Positions 17,555 through 26,858 of a stretch of DNA of 64,000 nucleotides are shown one piece after another. The notes under the pieces are model-generated. The model was not told where the DNA came from, did no database searches, and worked only from the letters and a program-made list of their open reading frames with translations. This stretch comes from Clostridia bacterium (GTDB lineage: Bacteria; Bacillota; Clostridia; Oscillospirales; CAG-382): assembly GCA_017429165.1 (NCBI GenBank), contig JAFRPL010000007.1:112771-176770 (forward strand), in the 5' to 3' direction. Made by a program: the position numbers and the translations under genes. Each line of letters opens with the position of its first letter. Positions within the stretch are counted from its first letter, which is position 1.

Positions 17555-17611
17555 CTCAAAAGTTATTATACAATATAAATGGGTAGATAACCGTGCGATC
17601 ATTCGCTCGTT

Positions 17612-17953
17612 TTATCCTCTGCGCTCTTCGATAAGCGGCTTTTCCCAATACACTTTGCCGCCGTTTTCCACGGCGAGCGCGTCGATCTCTTCGCGCAGCG
17701 CGGAAAGCAGCTCTTTTTCGCGCTTTGCCGATCTTCTGCCGCGGGCGGAATACGCCGTCTTTGAAAACTCGGCGTCGTAGGATATGCGGAAATCTTCGGG
17801 GTCGTCGTACGGGAAGAAGCTCACGGAATAATCGTAGCTTATGTTCCCCGCGTCGCTGGTGGCGGTGAGCTTGACAACCGCGCCGTGCCTTGCGACTCCG
17901 TTGAATTTGCCTTTTGCGGCGTAATAACAGCTGAAAACGTCAATGACTTTCAT
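17612..17953 (-). CDS. Small protein of unknown function, last gene of the AAA+/transglutaminase operon
   Basis: 113 residues, no signal peptide or membrane helix. The N-terminal half is predicted beta-rich (KVIDVFSCYYAAKGKFNGVARHG); the C-terminal half is a charged helix (RRSAKREKELLSALREEIDAL). I recognise no family. It starts 19 bases after the transglutaminase-like gene and precedes the terminator, so it belongs to the operon. A cytoplasmic accessory role is the most that can be inferred. Confidence 0.7.
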   Translation of the reverse strand: MKVIDVFSCYYAAKGKFNGVARHGAVVKLTATSDAGNISYDYSVSFFPYDDPEDFRISYDAEFSKTAYSARGRRSAKREKELLSALREEIDALAVENGGKVYWEKPLIEERRG

Positions 17954-17972
17954 ATCCTTTTGCTCCTTTGTT

Positions 17973-20900
17973 TTATTCGCTCGCGCGCTTGCGGCGCGGC
18001 AGCGCTAACAGCGCCGCGCCAACGCCTTCCACAACGCACGCGAAAATTATGATATACAATGCCGCTTTGGGCAGCCGCGTCTTTTTTGCGGTGACTTCGA
18101 CGGTGCCTTTGACGACCGTGGGGACGTATTCGAGCACGCCGTCGCCGTTGAGGTCGGCGCCTTCGGTAACGGCGATGAGCGACGCTTTGCCGGCGTTGAC
18201 GCCTATAAGCAGGTCGCCGTCTTCTATGCGCGCCGAAAGCGCGTCGCCGTCCAGCGTGAACGTGCCGCCTATATCATCCACACGGTCGGTGCTCAAAAAG
18301 CCCGAAAGCGAAACGGTCTGATCGGCCTGCACCGTGACTTCGATATTTCCCAGCGGATATTCGGCGGGCACGACAGTGAGCGTGCCGAAATAGATATCCG
18401 CCATATATTCCGAAGTGACGTCGCCGCCGTTTTCGTCGACGATCCTGAAGCCGGAAACGGTGTTTTCAGCGCTGCCCGAATAAAGCTGCGCGCCGAGAAA
18501 AGCGCATTCCGCTCTGTGACCTTCCGCGAGCGCGCCGCCGATAAGCGAGATGCCTTGCGACGTGAGATATTCGCCGTCGAACGGCTTTTCGGCGCTTGAC
18601 GTCATAAACACCGCTCGGCGGAAAGTCGCGCCGTTTTCGCCCGTTACGGCAGCGGGCGCGCCGTACGCTTCGGCGCCGGGAGAACCCGAATGGAAGCGCA
18701 CGTTTTCGTACGCAACGACGTCGGCGGGGAACGTGATCCTTATTTCGTAAAATCCCGTCGCGTGCGAGTACGAGTCGATACCCAGCTCGTACGAGCAGAC
18801 CAGTTCGGAATGATCTGCATACACGCCGGCGTAGACGCCGCCTTCCAGTGGCTTGAGCCCTTCGCTGACCGAGCTTTTGTCGTATACCGTCTTTACGCTT
18901 GAAAGATCGATCTTTTCTGCGATCTCCGGCGGCAGGACCGACGCGGGGTCGGCAAACCTGCCCGTTCCGCCGACGTATATCATAAGCGGGTCGGCGGTGA
19001 TCTCCAGCGGCGTTATTTCAAGATACGCCTGCTTTATATCTATATTATACTTTGCGGTGACGTCTTTTCCGTTTTTGTCCACTATACGGAACATCTTCTG
19101 CTCGTCGAGCGGATAATACCCCGCGAAGATATGCTCGGAAAGCTCGCTTTTGCAGATTATGCGGTCGCCTGCTTTGAGCAGCTCTTCGCCCAGCACCGTA
19201 TATTCCGTAACGGAATGGGGCTCGCCGTCGAAAACGACCGAAATGCTGCGAGGTATTATATGTATCATATCATAATGCATATAGTTGTTTCCGCCGGGTC
19301 CCGAAGCGCCGGCATAGCCGGGGGTGACGTCGACAGGCGCCCAGCCCAGTCCGGGCAGATAGATCTCGACCCAAGCGTGCAGATCGGTGGTGTAAAACTC
19401 GGTGAGCTTGCGCGAACCGGCGGTCGAAACCGAAATGCCCGTGGTATAGCGCGCAGGTATTCCGAACGCGCGGTACATAAGGGTCGCAGCAGACGCGAAC
19501 TGCGAACACACGCCAAGCTTGCTCTTGGTGAGGAAAAACATCACGGGGTCCTCGTTCGCCGGGGTTTCGGGAAAATCGTAAGAATATTCCGCCGCGCTCT
19601 TTACGTATTCGGCTATGGCTTCTATAAGGCCGGCTCCTTCGCCCGAAACGCCCGCCTGCTTTGCCAGCGCGAGCAGGTCCTGCTTGAGCGCGGGATCTAT
19701 TCTAAGATACTGTTCGTTGACGAAACCGGTATAATCGTCGGCGCCGCCGAGCCCCTGCGAGATCGCGTAAAGCGTTTTGAGCGCGGGCGGCGGTATGTTC
19801 CGGTACACGGCGGACGCGCCGCGACCGTTTTTGGCGGCGGTATCGTAGTATCTGCCGCCGATATGCGAATAATACGGCACGGCGAGATATTCCGGAGCGC
19901 TGAAAAACGTGACTTCTATTTCGTTAGACGAATGGTAACCCTGATTGATGAGCCGCGAATACATACTGTCAAAAACGGCGCCGTAATACGGTTCGGCTTC
20001 TTCCCATTCGCCGCTGTATTCGCCGAAGCTCTTGATACGAAGCAGTATCCTCCCGCTCGAAACGCTTTTTACGTAACCGAGCGTTTTCTGCTCGGGCTTG
20101 CCCGGCGGAGACAGCACGCCCGTCGGCGTTCCCGGCTCGACGATCTCTTTATCGGGCTCGGGATCTTTCTGCGCTATGCCTTCTTCCATCATTTGATCGA
20201 GCGCCTGTTGCGTGAGGTCCGGAAAAACGTATTCGATATCGTAGCAAAACGTGACGTTTGAGTTATAATCGTCGTTGCGCCTTATGGTGGCTGCGATATT
20301 TTTCTTTATATCTTCAAGAGTCGTTCCTTTTACGCCGCTTTCGTTTTCGAGCGCGTCGTTCGCGGCGACGCGTTTTTGAATATCCCGGAACAAACAGCGG
20401 TATTCTCCGGCGTCGGCTTCGTATTTGTAAACGTGGACTTCAAGAGTCAGCGGACGCTTGGTAACGGTCACGCCGCCGTATACGTATTCGATATCGTAGC
20501 ACTCAGATATGGGCGTCACGCCGTCTGTGTAAACGCTGCCTTCGGGCATAAGCGGATCGGCGCCGATCCCGAGCCAAAAACCGTTTTGATACTCGCCCGC
20601 GTCGATGAAATAACCGAAAGACGCCTCTAAAATGCGATGCCCTTCGGCAAGCGAGCCGCCGACAACGGAATATTCGGGGAAAAAATGGATCTCGCTGTCG
20701 TATTCGAACTGCGCGTCGACGCTTTTGACTTTGAGTTTACGCTTTTCTATTTCTACGTCTCCCGCCCTGACTTCGATATCGTAATTGTGCGTGACGTCGG
20801 CCCCGGAGCCGTCGGTAACGGTGAAACGCGCGGCGTTGCGATATTTGCCCGCCGCCCAGAAGAAGTACTCCCATTCGACGTCGAGCGTGTGCCCGCCGAC

Positions 20901-21851
20901 GAGCGTGCCTTCGGCGAAAGCGTATTCGCGCGGTTCTTCGCGCACGGTCCCGTCGAATTCGGCGCTAAACGACGCCGTAGTCACGGCGAGCGGACGCTTT
21001 TTGACAGTCAGCGTTCCCGGTACGAGGTTTATAACGTAGCGGCCGGTGACGTCTTTTTCGCCGGAAAACACCGCGACGTCGCCGGTATTTGCATACGCGC
21101 CCGCTTCGGTGACCGAAAGCGGAGCCATGTAAAGCTCGTCGGAAAACGCGAGCGGCCTGTTCAGAGTATAACCCGGCGAAACGAGCGGAAGCGAATCGTA
21201 TGTCTTTTCGGCGGAATCGAACGTGACGGTCAGCTCGCGCGGGACGATTTGTATACGGAGCGAAGCGGTCTTTATATCGTAGCAATACGTAACGTCCTCG
21301 CCCGCGGCGTTTTCTATGCGCAACGCCGTAATCGCGGCGTCGTATTCGCCCGGCTCCTCGCCGTACGAAAACCCGGCGTACGCGACTCTGTCGCCTTCGG
21401 CGGCGCCGATAAGGGTCAGGTCGCCAGCCGCGGGGGATTCGCCGTATTCGAAAACGGCGCTTTCAATCGAAAGCTCGGCGCTCCGCGGCGCTATATTGAG
21501 CGTGAATGAGCGTTCGCGTTCCGTTCCGAAGACGTTCTTCGTACGCGCGTAAACGGTGTATTCGCCCGCTTTGAGTTCGCTCACCGCCGCGCCGTTTTCG
21601 TCATAATACTCGTACGTGACGCCGCAAAGAAACGCGTCGGCGCCGCTTTCGTAGTTTTCGCCATAGACCGCGGTCCCCGAAACGGGCGCGCTGAGGAACG
21701 ATCCCGAAAACGCCATGAGCGCCGCGGCGGCGGCGGCTGCAAGCAAAAAGGCGCAGCAAAGCGCGGCGCGGTGCTTTTTGAGCCACGCCGTAAAAGCGAA
21801 TATGCGGTCCGCGCGGCGGCGGACTTTTGCCGCGTACTGGTCGTAAGTCAT
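17973..21851 (-). CDS. Giant membrane-anchored transglutaminase-like protein with MBG-type repeats
   Basis: 1292 residues. A cytoplasmic N-terminal tail and one membrane helix (about 31-50) are followed by an extracellular chain of repeats of the pattern DVTxxYxI...GxLxIxKRxLxV, resembling MBG-like beta domains found in adhesins (about 55-520 and again 880-1250). Between them lies a transglutaminase core with the Cys-His-Asp triad in GVCSQFA (Cys about 781), LHAWVEIY (His about 826) and VDVTPG (Asp about 841). The C-terminus is a second helix (AALYIIIFACVVEGVG) with a basic tail. Such cores crosslink or cleave proteins or peptidoglycan peptides. It is made with two McrB-like ATPases, not the usual MoxR/DUF58 partners. 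Confidence 0.85.
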   Translation of the reverse strand: MTYDQYAAKVRRRADRIFAFTAWLKKHRAALCCAFLLAAAAAAALMAFSGSFLSAPVSGTAVYGENYESGADAFLCGVTYEYYDENGAAVSELKAGEYTVYARTKNVFGTERERSFTLNIAPRSAELSIESAVFEYGESPAAGDLTLIGAAEGDRVAYAGFSYGEEPGEYDAAITALRIENAAGEDVTYCYDIKTASLRIQIVPRELTVTFDSAEKTYDSLPLVSPGYTLNRPLAFSDELYMAPLSVTEAGAYANTGDVAVFSGEKDVTGRYVINLVPGTLTVKKRPLAVTTASFSAEFDGTVREEPREYAFAEGTLVGGHTLDVEWEYFFWAAGKYRNAARFTVTDGSGADVTHNYDIEVRAGDVEIEKRKLKVKSVDAQFEYDSEIHFFPEYSVVGGSLAEGHRILEASFGYFIDAGEYQNGFWLGIGADPLMPEGSVYTDGVTPISECYDIEYVYGGVTVTKRPLTLEVHVYKYEADAGEYRCLFRDIQKRVAANDALENESGVKGTTLEDIKKNIAATIRRNDDYNSNVTFCYDIEYVFPDLTQQALDQMMEEGIAQKDPEPDKEIVEPGTPTGVLSPPGKPEQKTLGYVKSVSSGRILLRIKSFGEYSGEWEEAEPYYGAVFDSMYSRLINQGYHSSNEIEVTFFSAPEYLAVPYYSHIGGRYYDTAAKNGRGASAVYRNIPPPALKTLYAISQGLGGADDYTGFVNEQYLRIDPALKQDLLALAKQAGVSGEGAGLIEAIAEYVKSAAEYSYDFPETPANEDPVMFFLTKSKLGVCSQFASAATLMYRAFGIPARYTTGISVSTAGSRKLTEFYTTDLHAWVEIYLPGLGWAPVDVTPGYAGASGPGGNNYMHYDMIHIIPRSISVVFDGEPHSVTEYTVLGEELLKAGDRIICKSELSEHIFAGYYPLDEQKMFRIVDKNGKDVTAKYNIDIKQAYLEITPLEITADPLMIYVGGTGRFADPASVLPPEIAEKIDLSSVKTVYDKSSVSEGLKPLEGGVYAGVYADHSELVCSYELGIDSYSHATGFYEIRITFPADVVAYENVRFHSGSPGAEAYGAPAAVTGENGATFRRAVFMTSSAEKPFDGEYLTSQGISLIGGALAEGHRAECAFLGAQLYSGSAENTVSGFRIVDENGGDVTSEYMADIYFGTLTVVPAEYPLGNIEVTVQADQTVSLSGFLSTDRVDDIGGTFTLDGDALSARIEDGDLLIGVNAGKASLIAVTEGADLNGDGVLEYVPTVVKGTVEVTAKKTRLPKAALYIIIFACVVEGVGAALLALPRRKRASE

Positions 21852-21881
21852 TTTTTCCTTTCGTTACAGGGGTCTTCCGTT

Positions 21882-22442
21882 TTAAGATCCGGCTTGCGCT
21901 TTTGCGTAAACGAACGCGTTCCCGCGGCGGCCGTTTAAGTCTTCCCATTCGACGCAGAATACCGCCCCGATATCGCTCATATCTTCAAGCGTGATATCGC
22001 CGGTGCCCGTAAGGATTATCATAGAGCCGTTTTCCAGATCGAACGGTTCGGCGAGCTTGAGTTCATAAATATGCTCGGCGCCGCGGCAGACCGAACATCT
22101 GACCGAGTTTATGTGCGCCGGGCTTCCGGAATACGACGCCGCGAGCATGGTCTCGTATTCGAGGCCCTCGGCGGTCGGCCGCAAAAACGCCGTTTCTATA
22201 GTCACACGCACCGAGGGGTCTTCGTCGATGATTTCGGGCGTCGTCGGGACAGTCTGTTCGGAACTTTCGGGCCCGGAAAACGAAGCGCTGCTTTCGCGTT
22301 CGCTCGCTTCCTCAAGCTCGAACGCGCCCGCCATAGCCGCCGTTATGACGGCGAAAAGTATCGCCGCCGCCGCGATGATGATACCGCACAGCACGGCGGT
22401 GGACACGGGGAATTGCGTTTTTTTGATACCGTTATCTTTCAT
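21882..22442 (-). CDS. Small single-pass membrane protein of unknown family
   Basis: 186 residues: short cytoplasmic start, one membrane helix (about 14-40, VSTAVLCGIIIAAAAILFAVITAAMA), a Ser/Glu/Pro-rich spacer (42-75) and an extracellular beta-type domain with a Cys-x2-Cys pair (SVRCSVCRG, near residue 117). It starts 4 bases after the second AAA+ ATPase gene and precedes the transglutaminase-like gene, so it may be an extracellular sensor or partner of that enzyme. No family recognised. Confidence 0.75.
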   Translation of the reverse strand: MKDNGIKKTQFPVSTAVLCGIIIAAAAILFAVITAAMAGAFELEEASERESSASFSGPESSEQTVPTTPEIIDEDPSVRVTIETAFLRPTAEGLEYETMLAASYSGSPAHINSVRCSVCRGAEHIYELKLAEPFDLENGSMIILTGTGDITLEDMSDIGAVFCVEWEDLNGRRGNAFVYAKAQAGS

Positions 22443-22446
22443 AAGC

Positions 22447-23790
22447 TCATATCTCTTTGAATCTGGCTGTATACTCTTTGCTTTCGCGCATCTTGTCGGC
22501 GCCGAAAAGCTCGTTGAGGCGGCGGATGAGTCCGTCCGCGCCGGCGCGGACGAACACGGGGTTGCGCGATTCGAGCTTGCGCAGCACCTTGCGGCATATC
22601 ATCATATCCACCGCGACGTCCTCGGTCCCTCCGCAGGAAACGAACACCGGCACGAACTGTTCGATCTGCCGCATTATGCGGTTGCCGAACGTTATACGGA
22701 ATTCGCGCACAAGGTATTCGTCCAGCGCTTCGACCTTTTCACGCATAGGGGCAGAAAGCGAATACGTCCGCCGCGCTTCGCCGAAAAGCGCGATAAGCTC
22801 GCTTGCCGAAACGTGCGCCGGCTGCTCGGGGGGAGCGGCGAACGGCTTTGCGCGGTGTTCGAGGTCTATCACGAACGCGCGGTCGAACACTTTATCCGAA
22901 AGCGCGAGCGTGGAATCGTCGTTGTTGCAGGTGCCCGTGAACCAGACGTTGCCGGGCAGACGCAGCGTTCCGCTTTCGAAAAGTACGGGATCGCTTTCGC
23001 GGCTGTCGGCGGTGACGCGCACGCGGCGCGCCGGGCCTTCGGGCAGTTCGAGCAGCGAAAGGAATTCCGCAAAGTAATACTCCACGCGTGCGATATTCAT
23101 CTCGTCGAGCACGGCGATATAAACGTCGTCATTCGTGTTCGCTTCGTAAAGCTTGCACAAAAGCTCGGTCTCGGTATACGAATCGGTGAATTCGTTATAA
23201 TAGCCCAAAAGGTCGGTGCGGTCTTTCCACGAAGGCTGTACCGGCACCATCACGGCGTCGTTACCCAAAAATTTGCCCAAAGCGTAGGCGAGCGAGGTCT
23301 TGCCCGTGCCCGAAATGCCCTGCATCACGGTGAGGCGCGTGACCGCGAGCGAAGCGATATACGCCCTTATGACGTCCTTTTCGTAATAAAGCCCCATTTG
23401 CGAAGCGGCAAAGTTGCGGAACCGTTCGCACAACAGGTCCAGCCGTTCGGCTTTTTCGTACCGCGCCGCGGCAGGCTTTTGCGCGTCGATGGCGGCAAGC
23501 CGCGAAAAGCGCGGCTTGGACTTTTTCTTTTTGAGCGCGCGGCGGGAAGTGCGCGTGCGGATATCCGAAACGATAAGCGTCGCCGCGAGTATGATCGCCG
23601 CGACGTCGAGCGTCACGAGCAGTACCGCCGCTATGACCGTGACCGGGCGCGGCAGCGAAAGCAGCAAATTCCAGACGCGCGTGCTTTTATCGGTCCCGCC
23701 CGAAAGCGTTATGCAAAGCAGCACGCCCGCCGCCATTGCGACCGCCGCGAATATTGAATATAATACGGTTGTGAAGACGGTCTTTTTCAT
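22447..23790 (-). CDS. Membrane-anchored McrB-like AAA+ ATPase, copy 2
   Basis: 447 residues from the ATG at 23790, which overlaps the previous stop codon (ATGA); a longer start would overlap more and lacks support. Two membrane helices (about 5-28 and 48-74) precede a KPRFSRLAAIDAQKP segment and an AAA+ domain: Walker A GISGTGKTS (158-166), VQPSWKDRTDLLGYYNE (about 184-200), Walker B AVLDEMNIARVEYYF (226-240), sensor FTGTCNNDDST and arginine-finger-like GNRIMRQIEQF. The VQPSWKDRxDLLGYYN and DEMNxARVEYYF motifs are typical of the McrB/AAA_5 branch. Membrane anchoring is unlike restriction-type McrB. It is a paralogue of the ATPase at 25315-26580, about half identical in the core. Confidence 0.88.
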   Translation of the reverse strand: MKKTVFTTVLYSIFAAVAMAAGVLLCITLSGGTDKSTRVWNLLLSLPRPVTVIAAVLLVTLDVAAIILAATLIVSDIRTRTSRRALKKKKSKPRFSRLAAIDAQKPAAARYEKAERLDLLCERFRNFAASQMGLYYEKDVIRAYIASLAVTRLTVMQGISGTGKTSLAYALGKFLGNDAVMVPVQPSWKDRTDLLGYYNEFTDSYTETELLCKLYEANTNDDVYIAVLDEMNIARVEYYFAEFLSLLELPEGPARRVRVTADSRESDPVLFESGTLRLPGNVWFTGTCNNDDSTLALSDKVFDRAFVIDLEHRAKPFAAPPEQPAHVSASELIALFGEARRTYSLSAPMREKVEALDEYLVREFRITFGNRIMRQIEQFVPVFVSCGGTEDVAVDMMICRKVLRKLESRNPVFVRAGADGLIRRLNELFGADKMRESKEYTARFKEI

Positions 23791-25304
23791 TTGCCGTTTT
23801 TCCTTTTGGCGTATTCTTCGCGCCTTACGCGCTTTTTCGCCTTTGCCCACTGTTCTTTGAAATACCTGTCGAAAGCCGCTTTTTCGCGTTCCAGTTCCAA
23901 AAAGCTTTCGCGGTCGGTCTTATCGGATCCTTCGCCCTTTTCGGCGCAAAGCGCGGCGACCCGCGCCGAAAGCAGATCGCGTTCGGATTCCAGCTTTTCC
24001 CGCAGTTCGCTCATTTCGCGTTCCTTCGCAGCCGCCGCTTCGCTTATTCTGCGTTCGTATTCTTTGGCGAGTTTTTCGACCGCGGCGTTTGCGGCGGCCG
24101 CGGATTCTTCTTTTTGCGCGAGAAAACGCTCCGTTATGCGTTCGTTTTCCGCGGAGAGAGAGGCGCTCTTTTCTTCCGCAAGTCGAGCGGTTTCACGCAC
24201 GGAGGCGAGCTCGGAAGAAGTGGATTCGAAAGCGGAATACGATTCCGCCGCGGCTTCCTCGAGCCGGGAAACGTATTCGGAGCCCGAAAGCTCGTTCATT
24301 TCGTAGCGCGCTCTGAGCGCGGCAAGCTCCCTGCGGCGGCGCAGAAGCGATTCGCGCCGTTCGTCGACGAGCGAGCGTTCGTATTCACTTTCGCATTCGT
24401 CCCATTCCGAAAAAGTCTCTTTGTACGCGGCGAAGAGCAAAAGCGACACCGCTTCCGCGAACATACGCATCCCCTGCCACGATACCGGACGTTCGGTCTG
24501 CGTTTCGCGCACGCAGGTATATCCGTCGCCGGTATAGGAAGCGATATACGAATACAGCGTAAAAGCCGCGTTGAAATGCACGTTGTTCTTTATTATATTT
24601 GTGCGCACCACCGGCGGCACGAGCCGAGGCGCCGCCGCGGCGAGCCGCATAACGGGAGTGGATTCGAACGCCTTGACCGCGGCGAGCAGAGCGCGTATGC
24701 GCCTGACGGTATCCAGCGTTTTTATATCCGCCGCCGCGCCGGTGAACGCCGCTTCGGAAACCGAAACGCCGCATTTGACCGAACGGTCGGAGCCGTTCGT
24801 TTCGCGTTCCAATTCAAGCGCCACGCCGCATTCCGCGACCGCGCGCGTTATCGCCTGATATCTGACCGAAATGAACGACGAAAGCTGCGTAAGGAGCAGA
24901 TAGAGGAAGCGGTTTTCGTAGACCGCGTAATCTTCTTCGTTTTCGTTGACGTATATCTCGTCCGGGATGAGCGCGCCGGATTCGGAAACGTGCCTTATGA
25001 GGCTGCTGTGCCGCGCCAGATGGCTGACGGAATCCTTGCCTGTCTTGCGGGCTCGGTCGATACGCACCACTTCGCCGATATCCCTTATAAGACTGCGCGC
25101 CTGTTCTATCGCCTTGCCCACGCTCGGCAGCGCCGCTTCTACGGTATCCACCCAGCTTTCGTCTATGACGCAGTTCATCCGCGTGCCCGAAACGGAAGCT
25201 TTTCCTCCGCGTGCGAAATCGTCCGCGAAATGCGCGCCGCTTTGTTCACTTTCGACGCCCAGCGCTTTGAGTATTCGGTAATAACCGGTGTTTTCGTACG
25301 CCAT
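23787..25304 (-). CDS. Coiled-coil protein with DUF2357-like N-terminal region, partner of McrB-like ATPases
   Basis: 505 residues, no signal or membrane helix. The N-terminal 330 residues include IPDEIYVNENEEDYAVYENRFLYLLL (split: IPDEIYVNE near 114-122 and VYENRFLYLLL near 128-138). This resembles the region before the nuclease in DUF2357/McrC-type partners of McrB ATPases, but I see no clear PD-(D/E)xK motif. The C-terminal 170 residues are a long Glu/Arg/Ala-rich coiled coil ending in a lysine-rich tail. It sits between the two ATPase genes, 10 bases from one and overlapping the other by 4, which suggests a stoichiometric complex. The family link is tentative. Confidence 0.7.
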   Translation of the reverse strand: MAYENTGYYRILKALGVESEQSGAHFADDFARGGKASVSGTRMNCVIDESWVDTVEAALPSVGKAIEQARSLIRDIGEVVRIDRARKTGKDSVSHLARHSSLIRHVSESGALIPDEIYVNENEEDYAVYENRFLYLLLTQLSSFISVRYQAITRAVAECGVALELERETNGSDRSVKCGVSVSEAAFTGAAADIKTLDTVRRIRALLAAVKAFESTPVMRLAAAAPRLVPPVVRTNIIKNNVHFNAAFTLYSYIASYTGDGYTCVRETQTERPVSWQGMRMFAEAVSLLLFAAYKETFSEWDECESEYERSLVDERRESLLRRRRELAALRARYEMNELSGSEYVSRLEEAAAESYSAFESTSSELASVRETARLAEEKSASLSAENERITERFLAQKEESAAAANAAVEKLAKEYERRISEAAAAKEREMSELREKLESERDLLSARVAALCAEKGEGSDKTDRESFLELEREKAAFDRYFKEQWAKAKKRVRREEYAKRKNGK

Positions 25305-25314
25305 AATCTACCCC

Positions 25315-26580
25315 TTACACGGAAACGTACCGCGCTATCGCCGACGCGCACAGAGGCAGCGCTCCGGCGCCGAACACGCGGTCGAGCTCTGCGAGCAGAC
25401 CTTCCGCCTGAGATTTTACGAACACGGGATTCTGCGTTTCGAGCTTGCGCAGCACTTTTTTGCTCATTATAAGATCCACCGCGGCGTTTTCGGTCCCGCC
25501 GCACGCTATGAACACAGGGACGAACTGCTCGGTCTGGCGCATTATGCGGTTGCCGAACGTTATCTGCATATGCTCGCTCAGATATCTGTCGAATTCTTCT
25601 ATTTTGCTTTGCATCCCGGAACTGAGCGAATGCTCGGCGCGTGCGGAAGCGAAAAGCGATTCCAGATAAGTGCGCGAGACCGGGACGGCTTTGGTTCGAG
25701 GCGCGGTAAAGCTCTTAGCGCGGCGGTCGAGTTCTATGACCATCGCGCGGTCATAGACTTTATCGGAAATGGCGAGCGTGGAATCGTCGTTGTTGGCGGT
25801 CCCCACGAACCATACGTTCCGGGGTATGAGCATCTTGCCGTTTTCGAACCGTTTGGGGTCGTTGACACGCGTGTCGGATATGACTTCTATCCTACGCGAA
25901 TCGGGATCGGGCAGTTCGAGCAGCGAAAGGAATTCCGCAAAATAGTATTCCACGCGGGCGATGTTCATTTCGTCGAGCACCAGCACGCAGACGTTATCGT
26001 TGCCGGCGGCTTCGTAGAGCCGGTAAAGCAGCTCGGTCTCGGTGAACACGCCGGTGAATTCGTTGTAGTAGCCCAGAAGGTCGCTGCGGTCTTTCCACGA
26101 AGGCTGGACGGGCACGATCACCGCGTCGGTGCCTATGAATTTGCCGAACGCGTACGCGAGCGACGTCTTGCCCGTGCCGGATATTCCCTGCATTATCACG
26201 AGCCGCGTCACCGAAAGCGACGACACGAACGCGCGCATCACGTCGATATCGTAATAAAGCCCGAGCTCGCCTGACGAAAAGTCGCGGAAGCGTTCGCAAA
26301 GCTGCGCCAGCGAAACCGTATCGTCATAGCTTTGCGCGTTTTCGCCGGGCTTGCGCGAATCAAGCTCCGAAAGGCGCGAAAAGCGCTTTTTTTGCGTTAT
26401 GCGTTTCTTTTCCTCGTCGCGTTCGCGCGCGGCGCGGGCGGTGCGCGCTATGAAAAGCACCATCAGAATGATGAGCGCCGCGGTAAGGACGGCGGTATAC
26501 AGGAACAGCATTTTGTGAGAAGTCAGCGTGCTCCAGATATCGAGCGCGGGAGTGATGTTCGTATAGATCGGATCAATCAT
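25315..26580 (-). CDS. Membrane-anchored McrB-like AAA+ ATPase, copy 1
   Basis: 421 residues, first gene of the operon. One membrane helix (about 24-46) and a basic linker (50-70) with KKRFSRLSELDSRKP lead into the AAA+ domain: Walker A GISGTGKTS (132-140), VQPSWKDRSDLLGYYNE, Walker B LVLDEMNIARVEYYF, sensor FVGTANNDDST and GNRIMRQTEQF. It shares motif order and much sequence with the copy at 22447-23790, so the pair probably forms a mixed ring on the inner face of the membrane. ATPases of this branch remodel or translocate along a partner substrate. The substrate here is unknown; the transglutaminase-like exoprotein in the operon is a candidate effector. Confidence 0.88.
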   Translation of the reverse strand: MIDPIYTNITPALDIWSTLTSHKMLFLYTAVLTAALIILMVLFIARTARAARERDEEKKRITQKKRFSRLSELDSRKPGENAQSYDDTVSLAQLCERFRDFSSGELGLYYDIDVMRAFVSSLSVTRLVIMQGISGTGKTSLAYAFGKFIGTDAVIVPVQPSWKDRSDLLGYYNEFTGVFTETELLYRLYEAAGNDNVCVLVLDEMNIARVEYYFAEFLSLLELPDPDSRRIEVISDTRVNDPKRFENGKMLIPRNVWFVGTANNDDSTLAISDKVYDRAMVIELDRRAKSFTAPRTKAVPVSRTYLESLFASARAEHSLSSGMQSKIEEFDRYLSEHMQITFGNRIMRQTEQFVPVFIACGGTENAAVDLIMSKKVLRKLETQNPVFVKSQAEGLLAELDRVFGAGALPLCASAIARYVSV

Positions 26581-26616
26581 ATTCGGCTCCGTAAGTTTAG
26601 TCTTATTTATGTTATA

Positions 26617-26645
26617 GTTATATCATTATAATAACGCCGTGTCAA
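26617..26645 (-). promoter_or_regulatory. Promoter of the AAA+/transglutaminase operon
   Basis: TTGACA (26645-26640) and TATAAC (26622-26617) with a 17-base spacer on the minus strand, 37 bases before the first ATG. With the terminator at 17524-17554 it defines a self-contained operon of about 9 kb. Confidence 0.85.
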
Positions 26646-26769
26646 GCGGCAGACGCGGGCGCGGTCTAAAAATTTACATTTTCCGCCCGCTCGCGCGCCC
26701 CCCGGAACGCGATCCGCGCCTGAGGAAGAGCAAATTGCGTTTTTGAGATGCAGAAAATTCAAAAACATA

Positions 26770-26798
26770 TTGAAAATGCGCCGGTTGTATGGTATCAT
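26770..26798 (+). promoter_or_regulatory. Promoter of the MscS-type channel gene
   Basis: TTGAAA at 26770-26775 and TATCAT at 26793-26798 with a 17-base spacer, about 60 bases before the channel start codon. Confidence 0.65.
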
Positions 26799-26858
26799 TG
26801 AGATAAGTTAAGCAAAATACGACCAAATGGCCGCCTGCGGCCGGAAACGGAGTTGCAA

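Noticed and set aside
22447..25304. Restriction system (McrBC)
   Set aside because: No PD-(D/E)xK motif or DNA-recognition domain is visible, the ATPases have membrane helices, and the operon continues into an extracellular enzyme.
17612..26580. Classical MoxR-DUF58-transglutaminase operon
   Set aside because: The ATPases carry McrB-type rather than MoxR-type motifs, are duplicated and membrane-anchored, and no DUF58 or von Willebrand factor gene is present.
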